From contig NZ_CAACUY010000032.1 in assembly GCF_900659615.1 (NCBI RefSeq), positions 1-62,748 on the forward strand: a stretch of 62,748 nt of DNA, read 5' to 3'. Origin of the DNA: Actinomadura fibrosa. Its GTDB lineage: Bacteria; Actinomycetota; Actinomycetes; Streptosporangiales; Streptosporangiaceae. Both the position numbers and the translations under genes were made by a program. Positions 9,431 to 17,784 of this stretch are shown in pieces (the first letter of the stretch is position 1; each line of letters opens with the position of its first letter). Below the pieces are notes generated by a model, which worked only from the letters and a program-made list of their open reading frames with translations, did not search any database and was not told the origin of the DNA.

Positions 9431-10691
9431 TAGCGCTGAAAGATGGTTGGCCGTCCAGCCCAAAAAGCCGGTCCGAGCGTCCATGGCACGCCTAGTTGAT
9501 GGCGGGTGGCTGGCAAGGCGTATGGACGCGCGGTGGGGTGGCGGACAAGGCCCGCGGCAAGGGAGCGCCAGCGAAACGGACGGCGACATAGGGGGCTTGG
9601 CGCACAGCGACACAGCGAGCGCGCGGCAACACGGGAGCGGTCGGTGCAACGGCACGGCGGGTGAAGGACTCGGCACGTGGACGCGTGGTGACACAAGCGG
9701 CATGGGGGATGGCGGACCCAGTTGTTGTGGCTCGGGTACAGGGGCACAGTGGGCGCGGGCGTGGTGGCGCAGCACATACAGCGAAGCGACGCCGCGGATG
9801 GGGCGATGCGGTGCACAGCATCCGGTTACGCGGCGGTGAGCGTCCGTCGATGCGACGGCGGCAGGCTCACGGGCGGTCTGGCGCGGCGCATGAACGCGGT
9901 GACGGCGATAACCAGTGCGCGGCGGTGCAGCGAGCAGCGTCCGACGGTGCGAAGGCGTGGTGGGCGCACGGGCAGCGGCACGGCACGTGGACGCAGTGCG
10001 GCAGCAGGCACAAATGCTGGGCTTGGGCGCGGTGGTGCGGCGTCCAGTAGCTTCGCGGCCGATTCGTGCATGACCGTGGAGGGGAGTGAACCTGGCGCAG
10101 CGACACGGCGTGCGGCGAGCAGTGGGGTAGTGGGATGGGTGCGGCGCGCAGCGCCCTGCGGGGCGACAGACCACGGGCGGTGGCGAGGCAGGATGCGCGG
10201 GGGGACAACCGACTCGGGCACGGCTACACGGTAGGCAGCGCCTAGCGGTGCGACCGCGCGGTGGACCGTGGACAGTTGGCGTGGCAGATGGCGTGCGGCA
10301 GCGCAGTCCGCACAAGGCACGGCGACGGCGGGCGCAGTGGGCACGGTGGCAGTCGACCCGCGCGCCGCAACCGGCACTCGCGCAAGCGGTGCGGCGAGCA
10401 GAGCGCGACAGCGCGGCGGGGGAAAGAGCGCGGAAGTGGGACGCACTCGCTGTTCCCCCAGCGAGACGGCAGGCACAAGACGGTTCGTATGACATGTGGA
10501 CGCGTCGCGGTCTGGTGGACGTGGCGATGCGACGCCACCGTCCGGCGATGCGAAGGCGGGTCCGAGCCACACGGGAAGTTTGGCGCGGCAAGCGGACGCG
10601 GTGACGCACAGTGTGTGGAAGCGCAGCGGACGCCAGGCACCGCAGTTAGGTGGTGGGGGAGGATCGGGTGTTCCGGAGTGGTTCCTAAACG

Positions 10692-10722
10692 GCAGCGCCC
10701 CGGTCGGGCCGGGGCGCTGGGG
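10692..10722 (-). terminator. Terminator of the rsmG-parA-parB operon
   Basis: A hairpin with arms AGCGCCCCGG and CCGGGGCGCT around a short GC-rich loop lies nine bases beyond the parB stop, in the right place to end the leftward operon. Confidence 0.75.
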
Positions 10723-10730
10723 TGAGTGGG

Positions 10731-11726
10731 TTAGAAGTCGGGTGGGCTGTTGTCGTCGGGGGCCATCGACTTGATGATGCGGTCCAGGTCTTCGAGGGTG
10801 GCGAACTCGACGACGATCTTGCCCTTGCTGCGGCCCATGTCCACGCGGACCTTGGTGTCGTAGCGGTCGGAGAGGCGGTCCGCGATCTCCTTGAGGCCGG
10901 GGGCGACGGGCTTCTTGCGGCGGCCCTGGCGGGGCGCCTTGGGCTCGTCGTCCAGCTCGCGGAGGTTGATCATCTCCTCCACCGTGCGGACGGACAGGCC
11001 CTCCTGGACGATGCGCTGCGCCATGTGCTCCTGGGCCTCGACGCTGTCGAGGGAGAGGAGGGCGCGGGCGTGGCCGGCGGAGAGGACGCCCGCGGCGACG
11101 CGGCGCTGGACGGCGGGCGGGAGGTTCAGCAGGCGCAGCGTGTTCGTGATGTGGGGACGGGAGCGTCCGATGCGGCCGGCGAGCTGCTCGTGGGTGGCGC
11201 CGAAGTCCTTGAGGAGCTGGCTGTAGGCGGCGGCCTCCTCCAGCGGGTTGAGCTGCTGGCGGTGCAGGTTCTCCATGAGCGCGTCACGGAGGAGGTCGTC
11301 GTCGCCGGTGTCGCGGACGATCGCGGGGATGACGTCCAGGCCGGCCATCTGGGACGCGCGCCAGCGGCGCTCGCCCATGATCAGCTCGTAGTCGTGGTCG
11401 TCGAGGTCGGCCTTGCGGACGACGACCGGCTGGAGCAGTCCGACGATGCCGATGGACTCGGCCAGCTCTTCGAGGGCCAGGTCGTCGAAGTGCTTGCGGG
11501 GCTGCCGCGGGTTCACCGTGATCGAGTCGACGGGGAGCTCGGCGAAGTGGGCGCCGACGACCGGCTTGATGTCGGGTCCGGCGTCGTGCGGGCTGGGGTC
11601 GGGCGTTCCACCGCCCGGGAAGCCCGGTTCGCCCGCGGTGCCGGGGTCCGCGGTGGTGGGCGGAGGCGGGGCGGTCGGGATGAGGGCTCCGAGCCCCTTG
11701 CCGAGGCCGCGGCGCTGCTGGCTCAC
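10731..11726 (-). CDS. parB: Chromosome-partitioning protein ParB
   Basis: A 331-residue ParB. After a Pro-rich N-terminal linker (residues about 15-50) come the ParB/Srx CTPase fold with the GERRWRA motif, the helix-turn-helix parS-binding domain (about 150-230) and a C-terminal dimerisation domain. It loads on parS, slides as a CTP clamp and organises the origin region for ParA. The start is GTG, giving [17 protein letters not shown], the conserved N-terminal signature. It overlaps the parA stop by four bases (GTGA). Five parS or parS-like sites lie within 6 kb. Confidence 0.97.
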   Translation of the reverse strand: MSQQRRGLGKGLGALIPTAPPPPTTADPGTAGEPGFPGGGTPDPSPHDAGPDIKPVVGAHFAELPVDSITVNPRQPRKHFDDLALEELAESIGIVGLLQPVVVRKADLDDHDYELIMGERRWRASQMAGLDVIPAIVRDTGDDDLLRDALMENLHRQQLNPLEEAAAYSQLLKDFGATHEQLAGRIGRSRPHITNTLRLLNLPPAVQRRVAAGVLSAGHARALLSLDSVEAQEHMAQRIVQEGLSVRTVEEMINLRELDDEPKAPRQGRRKKPVAPGLKEIADRLSDRYDTKVRVDMGRSKGKIVVEFATLEDLDRIIKSMAPDDNSPPDF

Positions 11727-12883
11727 TTGGCCGCCCCCCGGTGGGCCATCTCCGAGGCGGCTTCGCTGTAGGCGAGCGCGCCGCTGGAGCCTGGATCGTA
11801 GGTCATGACGGACTGGCCGTAGCTCGGCGCCTCGGAGACCCGGACGCTGCGCGGGATGACGGTGTTGAGGACGACGTCGCCGAAGTGGTTGCGGACGTCC
11901 TCGGCGACCTGGGCGGCGAGGCGGGTGCGGGCGTCGTACATCGTCAGCAGGATCGTCGAGACGTTGAGCTTCGGGTTGAGGTGCGCCTTGACGAGGTCGA
12001 CGGTGCGGATGAGCTGGCCGAGGCCCTCCAGGGCGTAGTACTCGCACTGGATGGGGATGAGCAGCTCGTCGCCGCCGACGAGGGCGTTGACGGTGAGCAG
12101 GCCGAGCGACGGCGGGCAGTCGATCAGGACGTAGTCGAACTTCTCGGTCTCGTAGGCGTCCAGCGCGCGGCGCAGCCGGGACTCGCGGGCCACCTTGGAG
12201 ACCAGCTCGATCTCCGCGCCGGCGAGGTTCAGGGTCGCGGGCGCGCAGAACAGGTTGGGGATCTCGGGGGCGGGGACGACGATGTCGGCCAGCGCCATGT
12301 CCTCGATCAGGACGTCGTAGATGGACGGGATCTCGGCGTGGTGCTCGACGCCGAGGGCGGTCGAGGCGTTGCCCTGCGGGTCGAGGTCGACCACGAGCAC
12401 CTGGGCGCCGTGCATGGCGAGGGACGCGGCGAGGTTCACCGAACTGGTGGTCTTGCCGACGCCGCCCTTCTGGTTGGCGATGGTCATGACCCGGCATTGG
12501 GCGGGCCGCGGCCACTCCTTCTCCCTGCGGCCGGACATCATCGTGAGTGCGTTGCCGGCCGTTTCACGTGAAACCTTGGCGTCCTTGAGCGCCTCGCGCA
12601 CGAGTTCTGACTCCCCCTGAGATGGTCCCTTGCGCGGACCCGGCGGCGGCTGCGCGCCGGTGTTCGTCGGCACGTAGCCGACGTTCTCCGCGGTTCCGGA
12701 CGTCGTGTTGCCCCACATGGCGTGCCCGGAGGGCGCGGCGCCCGGGCCCGCCTCCCCCTTCGCCCCGGTGTCGGAGCCCGCGGCGGCGGTCTCGTCCTCG
12801 CCGGGCCCGCCCAGGCCGGACGGCTGATCGTCGGGGGATTCGTCGGCGCGGTCAGGCCAGCCCAGTCCTGGTCCCGTGCTCAT
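11723..12883 (-). CDS. parA: Chromosome-partitioning ATPase ParA
   Basis: A 386-residue Walker-type ParA that moves ParB-parS complexes. The deviant Walker A is KGGVGKTT at residues 139-146, the [11 protein letters not shown] switch follows, and [10 protein letters not shown] carries the Walker B region. About 130 Gly/Pro/Ala-rich residues precede the ATPase core, longer than in most ParA proteins. The residues VSRET (104-108) are encoded by a perfect parS core, so the gene contains its own centromere site. The ATG overlaps the rsmG stop by four bases. Start could be further inside if the low-complexity leader is not translated. Confidence 0.95.
   Translation of the reverse strand: MSTGPGLGWPDRADESPDDQPSGLGGPGEDETAAAGSDTGAKGEAGPGAAPSGHAMWGNTTSGTAENVGYVPTNTGAQPPPGPRKGPSQGESELVREALKDAKVSRETAGNALTMMSGRREKEWPRPAQCRVMTIANQKGGVGKTTSSVNLAASLAMHGAQVLVVDLDPQGNASTALGVEHHAEIPSIYDVLIEDMALADIVVPAPEIPNLFCAPATLNLAGAEIELVSKVARESRLRRALDAYETEKFDYVLIDCPPSLGLLTVNALVGGDELLIPIQCEYYALEGLGQLIRTVDLVKAHLNPKLNVSTILLTMYDARTRLAAQVAEDVRNHFGDVVLNTVIPRSVRVSEAPSYGQSVMTYDPGSSGALAYSEAASEMAHRGAAK
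12560..12575. promoter_or_regulatory. parS site inside the parA coding sequence
   Basis: CGTTTCACGTGAAACC contains the perfect 14-bp core (12561-12574). On the coding strand it is read as VSRET near residue 105 of ParA. Confidence 0.9.
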
Positions 12884-13599
12884 GAAGACCTCTTCCTCGA
12901 CCCTTTAGCGCGCCGGGGCGCGCGTTGCTGTCGCCCGACCGCCCCGGCGTCCTGGCCGGCGACCACGCGGACAAGCGTTGTCGGCGGGTCGACCATACCG
13001 CGCCCGACTTGGAGCAGTTCGGTGGTACGCACCCCGAATCGCTCCAGAACGGGACCGGCTTCCGCCAATTCGGCCGCGGCGCGCTCGCCTTTCAGGGCCA
13101 GCAGTTCGCCGCCCGGACGCAGCAGCGGGAGGGCCCACCCGGCGAGGCGGTCGAGGGGGGCCACGGCGCGGGCGGTGACGACGTCGACCGAGAGGTCCTT
13201 GGCGGCCTCCTCCGCTCTGCCCCGCCGCACCTCGACGTTGGAGAGTCCGAGGAGGTCGACGCACTCGTTGAGGAACGTGGTGCGCCGCAGCAGCGGTTCC
13301 AGGAGGGTGACCTTCAGGTCGGGACGGACGATCGCCAGCACGACGCCCGGGAGGCCGGCGCCGGAGCCGACGTCCACGACCTCGGCGCCGTCCGGGATGG
13401 CCTCGGCCACCACCGCGCAGTTGATCAAATGCCGGTCCCAGAGCCGGTCGGCCTCGCGCGGGCCGATCAGCCCGCGCTCCACGCCCGCGTCCGCGAGGAA
13501 CGCCGCGTAGCGCTCCGCGACCGGGAGCGCGTCACCGAATACCTCACGTGCAATCCCCACCGTACGAATCGTTCCACAAAAACCTACGGCGGCGTGCAC
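12880..13599 (-). CDS. rsmG: 16S rRNA (guanine527-N7)-methyltransferase RsmG
   Basis: A 239-residue SAM-dependent methyltransferase that modifies G527 (E. coli numbering) in the 530 loop of 16S rRNA. Loss of this mark gives low-level streptomycin resistance. The SAM motif is [11 protein letters not shown], and RHLINCAVV and [11 protein letters not shown] are family-specific. The tail is Arg/Lys-rich. I keep the GTG at 13599. A second GTG at 13560 (giving VGIAREVF) is about equally likely because neither has a strong ribosome site. It overlaps parA by four bases. Confidence 0.93.
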   Translation of the reverse strand: MHAAVGFCGTIRTVGIAREVFGDALPVAERYAAFLADAGVERGLIGPREADRLWDRHLINCAVVAEAIPDGAEVVDVGSGAGLPGVVLAIVRPDLKVTLLEPLLRRTTFLNECVDLLGLSNVEVRRGRAEEAAKDLSVDVVTARAVAPLDRLAGWALPLLRPGGELLALKGERAAAELAEAGPVLERFGVRTTELLQVGRGMVDPPTTLVRVVAGQDAGAVGRQQRAPRRAKGSRKRSS

Positions 13600-13735
13600 A
13601 CGAAACGTCCCAGCCCAGGGACCATCTGGACCTTCCGGTAGGGCGAGAACCGCCTCTCCCCCTGAATATTCGCCGATCTGGGGGTAGATGAGGGTTCAGC
13701 GTTACCCGCCAGCCCCCCGGAAGGAGCTCCGGAAG

Positions 13736-14176
13736 ATGGGAATCGGAGTCAGTCTCGCGTTCATCGCCATCGGTGCGATCCTCGCGTTCGCCCTCCGCGT
13801 CGATCTCAGTGGCGTCGATATTCACCTGGTCGGATGGATCCTCATCCTGGTCGGACTGATCAGCATGGGCTTCACCTTGAAGTACACCCGGCCTCGTCGC
13901 CGTGCCGGACGTGTCGTCGGAGCTGACCCCGCCTATGGCGACGAGCCCGCGGCCGTCGTCCGCGAGGAGCACATCATCCAGGAGGACGGCGCGCCCATGG
14001 GGCGTCCGGCCGAGCGGGTCGAACGTGTGATCGAGCACCGGGTGAGCGACGTCCCGAGCGGGCATGCCGCCCAGGATCCGGCGGTCGCGCAGGATCCCGC
14101 GGTCGCGCAGGATCCCGCCGCCCAGAACAGGACGGTCATTCCGCAGACCCGGCCCGCGCCGCACGAGCGACGGTAA
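13736..14176 (+). CDS. Small two-helix membrane protein (DUF6458-like)
   Basis: A 146-residue protein with two membrane helices (residues about 4-22 and 33-50) and a short loop between them. The hydrophilic cytoplasmic tail ends in a tandem AQDPAV repeat. The pattern resembles the actinobacterial DUF6458 family, whose role is unknown. The family name is recalled, not searched. The start ATG has AAGGAG at 13721-13726 with nine-base spacing; an upstream ATG at 13688 is less good. It is divergent from rsmG and convergent with jag. Confidence 0.75.
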   Translation: MGIGVSLAFIAIGAILAFALRVDLSGVDIHLVGWILILVGLISMGFTLKYTRPRRRAGRVVGADPAYGDEPAAVVREEHIIQEDGAPMGRPAERVERVIEHRVSDVPSGHAAQDPAVAQDPAVAQDPAAQNRTVIPQTRPAPHERR

Positions 14177-14227
14177 CGCACGGACCCGCCCGGTGTGCTT
14201 AGGGCGGCGGTGCACACCGGGCATCCG

Positions 14228-14263
14228 CAGGGGCCCCGTACCGGTCAGGGCGCGGGGCCCCTG
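14228..14263 (+). terminator. Hairpin terminator behind the DUF6458-like gene
   Basis: An 11-bp perfect GC stem (14228-14238 with 14253-14263) closes a 14-nt loop, about 50 bases behind the stop. Confidence 0.7.
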
Positions 14264-14306
14264 TCATGCCATCCCGCCCCCGCGCCTCCGCTGAGGTGGA
14301 ACGCAG

Positions 14307-14337
14307 AACGGCCCCGGCAGCATGTGCCGGGGCCGTT
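14307..14337 (-). terminator. Terminator of the rpmH-rnpA-yidD-yidC-jag operon
   Basis: A perfect 13-bp stem (14307-14319 with 14325-14337) with a 5-nt loop, twelve bases beyond the jag stop. Confidence 0.85.
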
Positions 14338-14349
14338 CGGGATACGCGT

Positions 14350-14835
14350 TCAGGCGGGGTAGACGACCACGTAGCGCTCGGGCTCCTCGCCCTCGGACTC
14401 GCTGCGGAGGCCGGCGGCCGCCACCGCGTCGTGGACGATCTTGCGCTCGAACGGGGTCATCGGCGCCAGCGGCTTGGACTCGCCGGCCTGCTTGACCTCG
14501 TCGGCGACGTCCGTGCCGAGCTTGGTGAGCTCGGCGCGGCGGCGCTCGCGGTAGCCGCCGATGTCGAGCATGAGGCGGGTCCGGTTGCCGGTCTGGCGGT
14601 GGACGGCCAGCCGGGTCAGCTCCTGCAGCGCCTCCAGGACCTCACCGCGCTTGCCGACCAGCTCGTCCAGGGAGCCGCCGACGACCGCGACCACCGCGCG
14701 CTCTCCCTCGACGTCCATGTCGATGTCGCCGTCGTAGTCACCGATGTCCAGCAGGCCCTCGATGTAGTCGGCGGCGATCTCGCCTTCCTGTTCGAGCGCC
14801 TGGACGTCGACCTCGGTGGTGTCGGTCTGGCTCAA
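14350..14835 (-). CDS. jag: KH/R3H-domain RNA-binding protein Jag (KhpB)
   Basis: A 161-residue protein encoded after yidC, as in most Gram-positive bacteria. An acidic N-terminus with EQEGEIAADYIEGLLD leads into a KH domain with the loop VGKRGEVLEALQ (a GxxG variant). An R3H domain follows with PMTPFERKIVHDAVA and an ending like ERYVVVYPA. It probably binds RNA and affects cell-envelope growth. I choose TTG at 14835 because GAAGGAG lies seven bases upstream. The longer frame from TTG 14871 would overlap the yidC stop region and has no ribosome site. Confidence 0.9.
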   Translation of the reverse strand: MSQTDTTEVDVQALEQEGEIAADYIEGLLDIGDYDGDIDMDVEGERAVVAVVGGSLDELVGKRGEVLEALQELTRLAVHRQTGNRTRLMLDIGGYRERRRAELTKLGTDVADEVKQAGESKPLAPMTPFERKIVHDAVAAAGLRSESEGEEPERYVVVYPA

Positions 14836-14872
14836 CGGGGTCTCCTTCTCCGGCACGGGCTCGGGGTTCAAA

Positions 14873-15856
14873 CTAGCGCTTCTGGCTGCCGCTGCGCTTG
14901 CTGCGCGGCTTGCGGGTCGGCTGGTTCCGGACGACCTTCGGCTTGGTGTCCTCGGGCTCGGGTGCCGGAGCCGCGTCCTTCTTGAGCCGGGTCTTGGCGC
15001 CGGGAGCCGCCGTGCCCTTGGCGTTCGCCTTGCCCGCGGTGCCCGCCGGCTTGCCCTTGGCGGCCGCGGCGGCGCTGGCCTCGGCGGCGGGGGTGCCGGG
15101 CGGTGGGTACCGCTTGAAGATGTAGTGCTGCTGGGCGAGCGTCCAGCTGTTCGACGTCACCCAGTACATGAGGACGCCCAGCGGGAACCCGAGGCCGAAC
15201 AGGCCGAAGAGCGGCGCGAGGAAGACCATCATCTTCTGCGCCTGCATCATCGGGTTGGCGTCGTCGGTGACGGGCTGGCGCTTCATGCTGGCCCGGACGG
15301 TGAAGAACGTCGTGCAGGAGCTGATCACCACGGCGATGCCGGTGACGATGATCGCCGTCCAGCTCTTGGGGTCGGCGCCCCAGGCGTTGAGGAAGGTGTC
15401 GGGGATGTGGGCCCCGAAGATGTTCGCCTTCTGCGCGCTCTGCACCAGGTCGGGGGTGACGGCGAAGACGCCCTTGCCGGGGTCGGCGTCCGAGATCCGC
15501 TTGAGGACCTGGAAGAGGCCGATGAAGACCGGCATCTGCACCAGGAGCGGCAGGCAGCCCGACAGCGGGTTGGCGCCGTTCTCCTGGTAGAGCTTCATGA
15601 CCTCCTGGTTCAGGCGCTGCTTGTCGTTCTTGTACTTCTTGCGAAGCGCCTGGACCTTCGGGTTCAGCTCCTGCATCTTCCGCGAGGCATGGATCTGCTT
15701 CACGAAGAGCGGAACCAGGGCCAGCCGGAGCAGGACCGTGAGCAGGATGATCGAGCCGCCCCAGGCCCATCCGCTGTTCTTGGGGACGACGGTGCTCAGC
15801 GCAGTGTGGATCCACACAATGAGCTGAGAGACGATCTCGTACAGCCAATCAAGCAC
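14873..15856 (-). CDS. yidC: Membrane protein insertase YidC
   Basis: A 327-residue Oxa1/YidC-type insertase without the large periplasmic domain of Gram-negative YidC. It helps membrane proteins enter the lipid bilayer. Visible are the first helix after MLDWLYEIV, the helix with the conserved Arg ([13 protein letters not shown]), the cytoplasmic hairpin, and helices around [19 protein letters not shown] and [16 protein letters not shown] Lys/Ala/Pro-rich tail follows. The start is GTG with AAGGAG eight bases upstream. It overlaps yidD by eight bases. Confidence 0.96.
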   Translation of the reverse strand: MLDWLYEIVSQLIVWIHTALSTVVPKNSGWAWGGSIILLTVLLRLALVPLFVKQIHASRKMQELNPKVQALRKKYKNDKQRLNQEVMKLYQENGANPLSGCLPLLVQMPVFIGLFQVLKRISDADPGKGVFAVTPDLVQSAQKANIFGAHIPDTFLNAWGADPKSWTAIIVTGIAVVISSCTTFFTVRASMKRQPVTDDANPMMQAQKMMVFLAPLFGLFGLGFPLGVLMYWVTSNSWTLAQQHYIFKRYPPPGTPAAEASAAAAAKGKPAGTAGKANAKGTAAPGAKTRLKKDAAPAPEPEDTKPKVVRNQPTRKPRSKRSGSQKR

Positions 15857-16250
15857 CGGGCAGCTCCTTGGGCTCTGCTAGGGCGGGGCCGCTCTCCTCG
15901 CGGCCGGAGTTCGAGGAGGCCGCCGGGGGGCTCTCCCGGAGGGAGGCCTCCCCGGGGACGGGCGTCCCGGACGTCTTCCTCGGCGGCACCGGGTCGTAAC
16001 CCCCGGGGTGGAAGGGATGGCACCGGCCGATCCGCCGGACCGTCAGCCACGCGCCGCGGAGCGCGCCGTGGGTCTGGAGGGCCTCCAGGCCGTACGCGCT
16101 GCAGCTGGGGTGGAAGCGGCACTGCTGCCCGAGCAGGGGACTCAAGAAGCGGCGGTAGGCGCGGACGAGGAGGATCAGCACCGCGGCGACGGGGCCTGGG
16201 GCCCCCGCCGGGTGCTGGGCGGGGATCTGGTCCCCGTGCCGACTCCTCAT
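15849..16250 (-). CDS. yidD: Membrane protein insertion efficiency factor YidD
   Basis: A 133-residue YidD. The core (about residues 22-95) has the family pattern [29 protein letters not shown] and [13 protein letters not shown] membrane-associated amphipathic helix is expected. A 38-residue Glu/Pro/Ser-rich extension at the C-terminus is longer than usual and overlaps the start of yidC. The ATG overlaps the rnpA stop by four bases, consistent with a tightly coupled operon. Confidence 0.94.
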   Translation of the reverse strand: MRSRHGDQIPAQHPAGAPGPVAAVLILLVRAYRRFLSPLLGQQCRFHPSCSAYGLEALQTHGALRGAWLTVRRIGRCHPFHPGGYDPVPPRKTSGTPVPGEASLRESPPAASSNSGREESGPALAEPKELPGA

Positions 16251-16615
16251 CTTCGCCCCTTGGACGCGGGCCGCAGCAGCCGGTCGATCGCCGACTCCAG
16301 ATCCGCGGCCAGTTCGTCAGGGCGCGCCGTCCCCGCGGCGGGGTTGGCGCGCACTACGAGCAGGCTACCCGCTGGGAGTCGGTCGAGGTGCGCCCGCACG
16401 AGGTGACGGAGCCGGCGGCGCACCGCGTTGCGGACGACCGCGTTGCCGACGGTCCGCGCCACGATGAATCCGACCAGCGGCGGCGCTGGCGCTTCCGGCT
16501 CCTCGCGCGGCTGGAGCAGGTGGGCGACGACCGTTGGCCGTCCGGCGCGGCGCCCGCGCCTGACGGCCAGCGTGAAGTCGTCCCGCCGCCGCATCCGGTG
16601 CCCGGACGGCAGCAT
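16247..16615 (-). CDS. rnpA: Ribonuclease P protein component
   Basis: A 122-residue protein subunit of RNase P, which with its RNA partner removes the 5' leader of tRNA precursors. The N-terminal [14 protein letters not shown] start and the RNR-type signature [13 protein letters not shown] mark the family. It lies 16 bases behind rpmH and overlaps yidD by four bases. Confidence 0.95.
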   Translation of the reverse strand: MLPSGHRMRRRDDFTLAVRRGRRAGRPTVVAHLLQPREEPEAPAPPLVGFIVARTVGNAVVRNAVRRRLRHLVRAHLDRLPAGSLLVVRANPAAGTARPDELAADLESAIDRLLRPASKGRR

Positions 16616-16630
16616 GGGAAGGGGTTTCGG

Positions 16631-16768
16631 TCAGACCGCGATGCGGGCGCGGCCCTTGCCGCGGCGCCCGGAGAGAATGGCGCGCCCGGCGCGGGTGCGC
16701 ATGCGCAGCCGGAAGCCGTGCTTCTTGTGGCGGCGACGGTTGTTCGGCTGGAAAGTACGCTTGCTCAC
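16631..16768 (-). CDS. rpmH: 50S ribosomal protein L34
   Basis: A 45-residue ribosomal protein with the classic [18 protein letters not shown] sequence and a basic tail. The GTG gives [10 protein letters not shown], the standard start. It is the first gene of the leftward operon, divergent from dnaA as in most bacteria. Confidence 0.98.
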   Translation of the reverse strand: MSKRTFQPNNRRRHKKHGFRLRMRTRAGRAILSGRRGKGRARIAV

Positions 16769-17275
16769 TCGAGGCTCCAGTGCTGCGGTTCGGTTCGGCT
16801 TCAGGCTCGATAGCTCGCATCGAGGACCGCGTCTGGTCCCCCGCAGCGGGGGCCCACCCGTGCTTCCCAGGAGGGGCGGCCGGCGGGCACGCGTCATCTC
16901 CGTCGATGCGACTCGACCTCAGAACGTTACGGGCTACCCGGGCATGCGGTCAAACGGAGCACCCCGCCGCCTGGACGGGTGGCAGGTCCCTTGAACCCAG
17001 ACGATGAAGGCGCCACAGCGCCGGACCGGTAAGGCGTCCCGCGGCCAGATGATGAGGCGTCCCGAGGCCGGGTGTTCGAGACGGCCTCGGGGCTAGACGG
17101 CGAGGCGCTTCTGAGAGCAGTGGTGCACTTGGAGTCCGGACGGGCAAGGCGTCCCCGAGCTCCGAAGATGAGGCGCCCTGAGGCTAGGTGTTGAGGCGCC
17201 CCTGAGAGTGGACGGCGGGGGGCGCATCCTGAGAGCAGAGCTGTGCCTGAAGTCTGGAGGGCGGGGCGTCTGCGA

Positions 17276-17330
17276 GGGTGGGTGTTGAGGCGCGTGCGGG
17301 GGTGGGTGTCGAGGCGCGTGCGGGGGTGGG
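17276..17330. repeat. 24-bp tandem repeat upstream of dnaA
   Basis: A 24-bp unit beginning GGGTGGGTGT and containing GAGGCGCGTGCGG occurs at 17276-17299 and 17300-17323 with one difference, followed by seven bases of a third copy. More diverged GAGGCG-containing units lie upstream. Confidence 0.85.
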
Positions 17331-17643
17331 CCGTCAGTGCGCTGGGGAGTGGCGCTGGTCCAGTGGTGAACGGGACGAGTCGTGTTGCGGGCGGGACGGC
17401 CACCGGTTAAGGTCTTGCGGGCAAGCCGACACTCCTTCAGCGGTCCATGGACGACCCGATGTCGGTTCCCCTTCGAGCTTCCCCCTTCGCAGCACGAATC
17501 AGGTCCCGTTCGAGCACCATCCCCCGTAACGCCCCGCACGCTTCCCGCCCGCACTGGCGGACGACCGGGAAGCACCTCGATCTCGTCTCTCCGAGCCCGC
17601 GCTGTGGGCTTTTACACAGGGTGCCTCATGCTCATGCACAGCA

Positions 17644-17664
17644 TGTGGACAACTCTGTGGACAA
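17644..17664 (-). promoter_or_regulatory. Pair of perfect DnaA boxes in the dnaA leader
   Basis: TGTGGACAA at 17644-17652 and 17656-17664, two perfect 9-mers (TTGTCCACA on the minus strand) twelve bases apart. Their place about 120 bases before dnaA fits DnaA autoregulation. Confidence 0.88.
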
Positions 17665-17784
17665 CTCGTGAGAGAGTAAGTCTCCCGCGTCGCGGCCGAG
17701 CCCAACGAGGCGGACCGCGACCCGTGGGAGAGCTGGGCAGTCAGGTACTCCGTTCGGCGGAGTCGTGGGGAGGGGACCTTGCGC

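Larger units (their letters stand above)
7872..10730. repeat. 2.86-kb non-coding, repeat-rich region between ddl and parB
   Basis: No reading frame on either strand looks like a gene. All open frames here are Arg/His/Thr-rich, lack family motifs and overlap on both strands. The plus strand is markedly G-rich. Short words recur in degenerate form. GGACGCG is found at 8031, 8168, 8284, 8584, 8688, 9524, 9679, 10498 and 10594, usually after AT or GT. Variants of CGGTGCGAAGGCG occur near 8232, 8338, 8980, 9847, 9950 and 10544. GGCGGGTGAAGG occurs near 8499 and 9657. Three parS or parS-like sites lie at 9155-9430. It may act as an extended centromere or be decayed DNA. Confidence 0.6.
16769..17784. 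other. rpmH-dnaA intergenic region with short repeats
   Basis: A kilobase without a convincing gene. It holds the divergent promoters of rpmH and dnaA, a small CCCCCGC/GGGGG hairpin near 16837, a field of degenerate GATGAGGCG/GTTGAGGCG repeats from about 17000 to 17330, and two DnaA boxes close to dnaA. Confidence 0.75.

Noticed and set aside
9419..10609. 396-codon minus-strand frame in the repeat-rich region
   Set aside because: Arg/His/Cys/Thr-rich without domain pattern, ribosome site or codon-position GC bias; other frames of similar length overlap it.
7872..10730. CRISPR array
   Set aside because: Repeats are short, degenerate and irregularly spaced; there is no constant repeat-spacer period and no cas gene in the window.
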